Positions 7,501 to 11,870 of a stretch of 11,870 nt of DNA are shown in pieces. The translations under genes were made by a program, and so were the position numbers. Numbering within the stretch: the first letter of the stretch is position 1; every line of letters begins with the position of its first letter. The notes under the pieces are model-generated. The model searched no databases and was not told the origin of the DNA. It worked only from the letters and a program-made list of their open reading frames with translations. Source of the stretch: Thiopontia sp964647745 (GTDB lineage Bacteria > Pseudomonadota > Gammaproteobacteria > GCF-002020875); the NCBI GenBank assembly GCA_964647745.1, contig CAZYJG010000045.1, forward strand, positions 1 to 11,870, given 5' to 3'.

Positions 7501-9066
7501 ATGAAGATACGTGCACAAATTGCAATGGTACTGAACCTCGACAAGTGTATTGGTTGTCATACCTGTTCAGTGACCTGCAAGAATATCTGGACCAACCGCA
7601 AGGGGGTCGAGTATGCCTGGTTCAATAATGTGGAGTCCAAGCCGGGTGTTGGATATCCCAAGATGTGGGAGGATCAGGAGCAGTGGCGAGGCGGATGGGT
7701 CAACAAGAACGGCAAACTGGAACTGAAGGCAGGTGGTCGCGCCAGTAAACTGCTTAATATCTTTGCCAACCCGGATATGCCAGAGGTGGATGACTATTAC
7801 GAGCCATTTGACTACGACTATCCAAAACTGCAGAACAAGCCACTCTCTGAGGCGGCCCCGACTGCACGTCCCCTCTCACAGATTACCGGCGAGACCATGG
7901 ACAAGATCACCTGGGGCCCGAATTGGGAGGATGACCTTGCCGGTGAGTTTGAGCACCGCTCGAAAGACAAGAACTTTGAGGGGATTCAGAAGCAGATGTA
8001 CTCAGAGTTTGAGAACACCTTCCACATGTATCTCCCCCGTCTCTGTAACCACTGCCTCAATCCGGCCTGTGTAGCAAGCTGTCCATCGGGCGCACTCTAC
8101 AAGCGGGATGAGGATGGCGTGGTGCTGGTTGATCAGGATCGCTGTCGTGGATGGCGCATGTGTGTCAGCGCCTGTCCCTACAAGAAGATCTACTACAACT
8201 GGGAGTCTGGTAAATCCGAGAAGTGCATTCTCTGTTATCCACGGTTGGAGTCCGGGATGCCGACCGCCTGTGCGGAGTCCTGTGTGGGACGAATCCGTTA
8301 CATGGGTGTGATGCTCTATGATGCAGACCGCATCAGTGATGCGGCTGGCACCTCCAGTGAGACCGATCTCTATCAGCAGCACCTGGACACCTTTATGGAC
8401 CCCAATGATCCAGCGGTCATTGAGCAGGCGCTCGCGGATGGTGTGCCACAGTCCTGGATTGATGCGGCACAGAATTCTCCCGTCTACAAGATGGCAGTGG
8501 AGTGGAAGATTGCCTTCCCGCTGCACCCGGAGTATCGTACATTGCCAAACATGTGGTATGTGCCACCGATGTCACCGGTGCAGAGGCAGATCGATCAGGC
8601 ATCACTGCCGACTGAGGCAGATGGAGTGATTCCAACGGTGGATGCACTACGATTCCCTACCAAATTCCTGGCCAATCTGCTGACTGCTGGTGATGAGACG
8701 CCTGTGATCAGTGCAATTCGCAAACTGCTGGCGATGCGTAGCCACCAGCGGATGAAGGCGGTTGAGGGTGGTGATGGTACAGCTGCCCTGAATACGGCCG
8801 GGTTGACCACGGAACAGGCGGAAGAGATGTACCGCTATCTCGGTATTGCCAACTATGAGGATCGGTTTGTCATCCCAACCTCTCATGAGGAGTTGCGACA
8901 TGAGGACCCTTATGGATTCCAGGGACAGAATGGATTTTCTGGAGGAAATATCAGCTCTCATGGCGGAGATTCAGGGCAGGGAGTTACCCTGTTTCCTGTG
9001 CCACGCAAAAAGACGGTTACGCCAATGGCCATTGTGGCGCCACCCAAGAGCAGAAGATCATCATAA
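7501..9066 (+). CDS. narH: Respiratory nitrate reductase, beta (Fe-S) subunit NarH
   Basis: A 521-residue electron-transfer subunit carrying electrons from the NarI hemes to NarG. Four cysteine groups are intact: C16/C19/C22/C26; C182/C185/C190/C194; C215/C221/C225 with W218 where a fourth cysteine would sit; and C242/C245/C257/C261. The tryptophan in CRGWRMC is the family's signature for a [3Fe-4S] cluster beside three [4Fe-4S] clusters. I chose the ATG at 7501 because MKIRAQIAMVLNLDKCIGC matches the family start and AGGAG lies at 7486-7490. The frame is open back to 7405, but that extension overlaps narG and is not family-like. The last 45 or so residues (after YEDRFVIPTSHEE) are glycine-rich and divergent, as is usual for this subunit. 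Its stop overlaps the narJ Shine-Dalgarno. Confidence 0.97.
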   Translation: MKIRAQIAMVLNLDKCIGCHTCSVTCKNIWTNRKGVEYAWFNNVESKPGVGYPKMWEDQEQWRGGWVNKNGKLELKAGGRASKLLNIFANPDMPEVDDYYEPFDYDYPKLQNKPLSEAAPTARPLSQITGETMDKITWGPNWEDDLAGEFEHRSKDKNFEGIQKQMYSEFENTFHMYLPRLCNHCLNPACVASCPSGALYKRDEDGVVLVDQDRCRGWRMCVSACPYKKIYYNWESGKSEKCILCYPRLESGMPTACAESCVGRIRYMGVMLYDADRISDAAGTSSETDLYQQHLDTFMDPNDPAVIEQALADGVPQSWIDAAQNSPVYKMAVEWKIAFPLHPEYRTLPNMWYVPPMSPVQRQIDQASLPTEADGVIPTVDALRFPTKFLANLLTAGDETPVISAIRKLLAMRSHQRMKAVEGGDGTAALNTAGLTTEQAEEMYRYLGIANYEDRFVIPTSHEELRHEDPYGFQGQNGFSGGNISSHGGDSGQGVTLFPVPRKKTVTPMAIVAPPKSRRSS

Positions 9067-9078
9067 GGAGAACTGGAT

Positions 9079-9594
9079 ATGAGACTTTATAACGTATTGG
9101 CACGTCTGCTGGACTATCCAACCCCGGAGCTGTTGGGCAACCTCTCTGAGATCAAGGGGGTGGTTGAGGGCGAATCCCGGATTACGGTAGATGAGCGCAA
9201 GGAGCTGTCAGAGTTTGTCAGCTGGCTGCAGTTGCATGATCTTACCGGCATTCAGCAGATCTATGTACAGACCTTTGACATGGTGCCTGAGCATGATCTC
9301 CACATGACTCACCATATCCATGGGGATAGCCATGATCGTGGACCGGCACTCATCGATCTGACTGAACACTTCAGGGCCAACGGTCTTGAGATCAAGGAGG
9401 GTGAGATCCCTGACTATCTTCCACTATTGCTGGAGTATGTCTCCACACTGGGCGAGGAGGAGAGTCGCTTCTTCCTCGCAGATCTTGGAAAGATTCTCGC
9501 CATACTGGCAGATAACCTTGAGAAGGCAAAGAGCCCCTATGCAAGGTTGATCCGCCTGGTTGAGAACCGTGGTCAATTAGTCAAGGCAGCATAA
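9079..9594 (+). CDS. narJ: Nitrate reductase chaperone NarJ (short form)
   Basis: A 171-residue all-helical protein of the TorD/NarJ redox-enzyme chaperone family. It is a cytoplasmic assembly factor that binds the NarG N-terminus and assists Mo-cofactor insertion and membrane docking. Family motifs are YVQTFD (residues 62-67), HIHGDSHDRGPALIDL (79-94) and EIPDYLPLLLEY (109-120). It ends shortly after SPYARLI, where E. coli NarJ (236 residues) continues for about another 65 residues, so the C-terminal region is missing. No downstream frame can encode it, because narI begins 13 bp later. I therefore see a natural short form rather than a frameshift. AAGGAG at 9065-9070 overlaps the narH stop, implying translational coupling. 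Confidence 0.93.
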   Translation: MRLYNVLARLLDYPTPELLGNLSEIKGVVEGESRITVDERKELSEFVSWLQLHDLTGIQQIYVQTFDMVPEHDLHMTHHIHGDSHDRGPALIDLTEHFRANGLEIKEGEIPDYLPLLLEYVSTLGEEESRFFLADLGKILAILADNLEKAKSPYARLIRLVENRGQLVKAA

Positions 9595-9607
9595 AAAGGA
9601 GCATGAA

Positions 9608-10300
9608 ATGACATTGCATGATTTTGTTTTTGGTGTGTATCCATACCTGGCCGGAACCATCTTTATTCTGGGTAGCTGGATTCGATTTGATCGGGAGCAG
9701 TACACCTGGAAGGCGGATTCCAGTCAGCTGCTAAGTAATAAGGGGATGTGGCTGGGCAGTAATCTATTTCACGTTGGAATCCTCGGGATCTTCTTTGGTC
9801 ATGCTGCCGGTATGCTGCTTCCACACAGCTGGTGGCAGATGGTGGCCACTGATGTGCAGCATCAATATATCGCAATTTATGCTGGTGCCCTGTTTGGTGG
9901 AATGGCTCTTGTGGGTGCACTGATCCTCTTCATTCGCCGCATGACCAATCCCAGAGTCAAGGCGATCAGTCGTACGCGTGATAACTTCATCATCTTCTGG
10001 TTGCTGGTAACCGCCGTCCTGGGGCTCAATACGATACCAGGCTCCATGCACCATGCAGCTGAGGGGGATGTTACCACCATGCTCGTACTTGCGGAGTATG
10101 TGAAGAGCATTGCAACACTCAGTGTAGACCCAAGCCTGATTGCAAATGTTTCTGGCACCTACAAGATTCACATGTTTTTCGGAATGACAATCTTTCTGGT
10201 CTTCCCCTTTACCCGTCTGGTTCATGTTTGGAGTGTCCCTCTGACCTATCTGGGACGTGCCTATCAGATCGTTCGTATCAAGTATGTCAGTGTAAATTAG
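9608..10300 (+). CDS. narI: Respiratory nitrate reductase, gamma subunit NarI (cytochrome b)
   Basis: A 230-residue integral membrane protein with five predicted helices (about 5-25, 48-70, 87-110, 127-145 and 185-208). It oxidises quinol on the periplasmic side and passes electrons through two b hemes to NarH. The heme ligands are H55 and H65 in helix 2 (NLFHVGILGIFFGHAAG) and H188 and H206 in helix 5 (YKIHMFFGM ... RLVHVWS), matching H56/H66 and H187/H205 of E. coli. AAGGAG at 9596-9601 precedes the ATG at 9608; an ATG at 9603 meets a stop after two codons and is not the start. It is the last canonical gene of the operon, followed by a terminator-like hairpin. Confidence 0.97.
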   Translation: MTLHDFVFGVYPYLAGTIFILGSWIRFDREQYTWKADSSQLLSNKGMWLGSNLFHVGILGIFFGHAAGMLLPHSWWQMVATDVQHQYIAIYAGALFGGMALVGALILFIRRMTNPRVKAISRTRDNFIIFWLLVTAVLGLNTIPGSMHHAAEGDVTTMLVLAEYVKSIATLSVDPSLIANVSGTYKIHMFFGMTIFLVFPFTRLVHVWSVPLTYLGRAYQIVRIKYVSVN

Positions 10301-10316
10301 AAAAAGATGGTAGTTT

Positions 10317-10361
10317 GGGTCAACGTGGGGAGTCCATAGATCCCTTGTTGGCCCTTTTTTT
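10317..10361 (+). terminator. Intrinsic terminator / attenuator after narI
   Basis: GGGTCAAC (10317-10324) pairs with GTTGGCCC (10347-10354), eight pairs with one G-U. GGGA pairs with TCCC further inside (10328-10331 with 10341-10344) around a 9-nt loop. T7 follows at once (10355-10361). This is the layout of a Rho-independent terminator on the plus strand. The T7 tract is directly followed by GGAG (10362-10365), the Shine-Dalgarno of the next gene. Read-through is therefore needed if the downstream pair depends on the nar promoter, and the fold would compete with ribosome access. Confidence 0.75.
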
Positions 10362-10374
10362 GGAGTACAGAAAA

Positions 10375-10746
10375 ATGGCAATGAATACAAATCCATCAGC
10401 GATAAGGGTTGAGTATGTGGATGTGGACGGGAAGATGGTTGCAACGGATCAGGAGGGGTATATTCAGGATCTTGATGAGTGGTCAGAGGGGTTTGCCATT
10501 GCGCAGGCAGCCAAAGAGGGGCTTGAGCTTACGGATGAGCATTGGGATGTCATCTGGTTGCTTCGCAACCACTATGAGGATCATGGGATTCAGATTGAGG
10601 TCCGCAAGATCATCAAGCATTTTGCAAAGGTGTGGGGCAAGGAGCGTGGCAATAACCGCTATCTTCATGACCTTTTTCCCATGGGTGGCCCCCAGAAGCA
10701 GGGGAATCGGGTGGCCGGAATTCGCAAGACCAAGGGGGAGCATTAG
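10375..10746 (+). CDS. Cysteine-less DsrC/TusE-superfamily protein (RspA-like)
   Basis: A 123-residue protein. The family core is clear: GYIQDLDEWSEGFA (residues 28-41), ELTDEHWDVIWLLRNHYEDHG (51-71) and the C-terminal GNNRYLHDLFPMGGPQKQ (92-109). DsrC carries sulfur as a persulfide/trisulfide on two C-terminal cysteines, and TusE uses only the last one in 2-thiouridine synthesis. Here the KQAC cysteine position is N111 and the penultimate cysteine position is E122. The protein has no cysteine anywhere, so it cannot act as a sulfur carrier. Family literature calls such homologues RspA and suggests a regulatory or DNA-binding role, since the fold has a helix-turn-helix-like part. GGAG at 10362-10365 favours the ATG at 10375 over 10381. 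It sits behind the narI terminator and 6 nt before the next gene. Confidence 0.88.
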   Translation: MAMNTNPSAIRVEYVDVDGKMVATDQEGYIQDLDEWSEGFAIAQAAKEGLELTDEHWDVIWLLRNHYEDHGIQIEVRKIIKHFAKVWGKERGNNRYLHDLFPMGGPQKQGNRVAGIRKTKGEH

Positions 10747-10752
10747 CCATTG

Positions 10753-11445
10753 ATGCGGGTACACTATCTGCAGCATGTTCCATTTGAGGGGCTGGGGAGT
10801 ATTGAGTCCTGGCTTGTTGATAATGGGTGCCAGATTACAGCAACCCGTTTTTTTGATGCCGATCCACTGCCTGACCATGCCAACATTGATCTGGTCATTG
10901 TAATGGGAGGACCCATGGGGGTTCAGGATGAGGCAGAGTTCCCATGGCTATCTGAGGAGAAACAGTGGCTCCGAAGGATCATTGATGACGGAAAGAGGGT
11001 GTTGGGGATCTGCCTGGGTGCACAGCTGGTTGCAGAGGTGCTGGGAGCGCAGGTTACGAAAAACCAGCATACAGAGATTGGCTGGTTTCCAGTCTATCGT
11101 CCTGAAGGAGCGAGTGAAAGCACGGTTGGATCCTGGTTGCCCAACCCACTTGATGTGTTTCATTGGCATGGGGATACATTTTCCATCCCGGATGGCGCAC
11201 TCCATCTGGCCACCAGTGTGGGGTGCAAGAATCAGGGGTTTGTATTTGAAGAGCGTGTGGTTGCACTGCAGTTTCATCTGGAAGTTACGACTGATTCGGT
11301 ACAGTCACTGGTTGCAAATGGCCGTGATGAGCTGATTTCATCCAAATACATCAGTAGTGAGGAGCAGATTCTCTCTGTTGGAACCGAAAAATATCGTGCC
11401 GTAAACCGTGTGATGGAGGAGATTCTCTCCAGGCTGACAGTCTAA
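10753..11445 (+). CDS. Class I glutamine amidotransferase-like protein
   Basis: A 230-residue stand-alone GATase1 domain. The nucleophile elbow GICLGAQL gives C87, and ALQFHLEVT supplies H175 and E177, completing the Cys-His-Glu triad. VMGGPMGV at 50-57 is the expected oxyanion-side loop. The family hydrolyses glutamine to release ammonia. This YLQHVPFEG-type subgroup resembles the GMP synthase amidotransferase half, but has no synthetase domain and no assigned acceptor that I know of. I start at ATG 10753 because MRVHYLQHVPFEG is the usual N-terminus. TTG at 10750 is an alternative with better spacing (9 nt) from GGGGGAG at 10734-10740. The 6-nt gap after the DsrC-like gene implies co-transcription. 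The physiological substrate is unknown. Confidence 0.88.
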   Translation: MRVHYLQHVPFEGLGSIESWLVDNGCQITATRFFDADPLPDHANIDLVIVMGGPMGVQDEAEFPWLSEEKQWLRRIIDDGKRVLGICLGAQLVAEVLGAQVTKNQHTEIGWFPVYRPEGASESTVGSWLPNPLDVFHWHGDTFSIPDGALHLATSVGCKNQGFVFEERVVALQFHLEVTTDSVQSLVANGRDELISSKYISSEEQILSVGTEKYRAVNRVMEEILSRLTV

Positions 11446-11451
11446 TCGTCT

Positions 11452-11563
11452 CGAAAGTATTGGCAGTCCTGAACTGCAACCGTCTGTAGCCATGGAAGGC
11501 TACAGCCGAGCGACACATGGATGTGCTCGAGCGTGTTGCAGTCAGGAGCTGCCAACACTTTCG
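11452..11563 (+). repeat. 112-nt three-way-junction inverted repeat with two CATGGA-loop hairpins
   Basis: Bases 11452-11480 pair with 11535-11563, giving 27 base pairs with one mismatch (11459/11556) and two single-base bulges (11473, 11548). The stem encloses two hairpins. P2 is CTGTAGCC/GGCTACAG (11484-11491 with 11498-11505) and P3 is CGAGC-ACA/TGT-GCTCG (11507-11515 with 11522-11529, G11512 bulged). Both expose CATGGA at the tip (11491-11496 and 11516-11521). It fills most of the gap between two convergent genes, starting 6 nt after the amidotransferase stop and ending 29 nt before the isochorismate synthase stop. No U-tract flanks it. It could be a structured 3' UTR or small RNA, a bidirectional transcription barrier, or one copy of a dispersed palindromic element. 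ANGGA in hairpin loops is the CsrA/RsmA recognition pattern. Confidence 0.75.
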
Positions 11564-11592
11564 GAACTACTGACAGGAACGGGTCGCCCTAT

Positions 11593-11870
11593 TCAGCTGG
11601 TCAGTGCGTTCAGCATCCCCTGGATTTTTAGGTTGATCTCCTCGGCCTCCTCCTCGGCTACAGATCTCCCTGTGATTCCGGCGCCGGCATAGAGGGTGGC
11701 CTCTGCCCCCTCAACCATGGCGCAGCGCAGCAGCACATGGATCTCCCCATCCCCGTTGTGATCAATCCACCCCGCACCTCCGCAATATCCCCCGCGGTTG
11801 CTATTGTCCTCTTCCCTCAGCCATTGCAGTGCATCCTCTCTGGGGGTGCCACAGATTGCGGGGCTCTGGT
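11593..11870 (-). CDS. menF: Isochorismate synthase, chorismate-binding domain (C-terminal fragment)
   Basis: The last 91 codons of a minus-strand gene, cut by the right window edge, ending in TGA at 11595-11593. SPAICGTPREDAL (residues 2-14 of the fragment) matches the HPTPAVxGTP motif. NRGGYCGGAGWIDHNGDGEIHVLLRCAMV matches the R-G-x-Y-x-G-x-G-W stretch and basic core of chorismate-binding enzymes. TLYAGAGITGRSVAEEEAEE is the C-terminal glycine-rich signature with the Mg-binding acidic region. The enzyme family converts chorismate to isochorismate. MenF (menaquinone) is more likely than EntC (siderophore) because this organism respires nitrate, but the fragment alone cannot separate them or fully exclude another chorismate-utilising enzyme. 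It converges on the amidotransferase gene. Confidence 0.8.
   Translation of the reverse strand, partial: QSPAICGTPREDALQWLREEDNSNRGGYCGGAGWIDHNGDGEIHVLLRCAMVEGAEATLYAGAGITGRSVAEEEAEEINLKIQGMLNALTS

Noticed and set aside
6251..7525. Long minus-strand open frame (424 codons) opposite narG
   Set aside because: It lies entirely over strongly conserved narG sequence, shows no recognisable domain, and is explained by codon bias on the coding strand. The similar 274- and 224-codon frames at 5078-5902 and 4352-5026 are rejected for the same reason.
8930..9066. Possible frameshift at the NarH C-terminus
   Set aside because: The glycine-rich end looked unusual, but LFPVPRKK aligns with the variable tail of other NarH proteins and neither other frame restores a better match.
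11452..11563. tRNA or CRISPR interpretation of the multi-stem element
   Set aside because: It lacks a cloverleaf with T-loop GTTCRANNC and a CCA-end acceptor, and the two inner hairpins are not a regular repeat-spacer array.
11492..11692. 66-codon plus-strand frame
   Set aside because: It starts in a hairpin loop of the inverted repeat and then runs antisense through the isochorismate synthase coding region; no family resemblance.

Overview
The window reads as the respiratory nitrate reductase locus of a gammaproteobacterium. Base composition is roughly balanced. Four things point there: the E. coli-like divergent narX | narK-narGHJI layout, a NarG of exactly 1247 residues, a DsrC/TusE-superfamily gene beside the operon, and an isochorismate synthase (menaquinone pathway) next door. 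The DsrC-type paralogue suggests a sulfur-oxidising, nitrate-respiring lineage, possibly Chromatiales or Sedimenticola/thiotrophic symbiont-like. That placement is inference.

Layout. Bases 1-178 (minus strand) hold the first 59 codons of the nitrate/nitrite sensor kinase NarX, including its periplasmic nitrate-binding P-box. Bases 179-470 are a divergent control region with a palindrome in NarL 7-2-7 format. From 471 to 10300 the plus strand carries narK1-narK2-narG-narH-narJ-narI: two NNP-family nitrate/nitrite transporters, the Mo-bisMGD catalytic subunit, the four-cluster electron-transfer subunit, a short dedicated chaperone and the di-heme membrane anchor. Every ligand residue I checked in NarG, NarH and NarI is present, so the enzyme should be functional. 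Structured intergenic segments follow narK1 and narK2.

Downstream of narI an intrinsic-terminator-like hairpin has its U-tract running directly into the Shine-Dalgarno of a 123-residue DsrC/TusE-superfamily protein. That protein contains no cysteine at all, so it is of the RspA type. It is followed after 6 nt by a class I glutamine amidotransferase-like gene. A 147-nt convergent intergenic region then holds a striking 112-nt element: a 27-bp imperfect stem closing a three-way junction, with two hairpins that both display a CATGGA loop. The window ends in the C-terminal 91 codons of an isochorismate synthase (minus strand).

How it works together. NarX, with a NarL outside the window, senses nitrate or nitrite. 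NarK1 and NarK2 import nitrate and exchange nitrite. NarGHI oxidises quinol at the inner membrane and reduces nitrate in the cytoplasm, and NarJ matures NarG. Isochorismate synthase could feed menaquinone synthesis. The Cys-less DsrC homologue with its amidotransferase partner, and the CATGGA-loop RNA/repeat, are the parts least explained by known nar biology.
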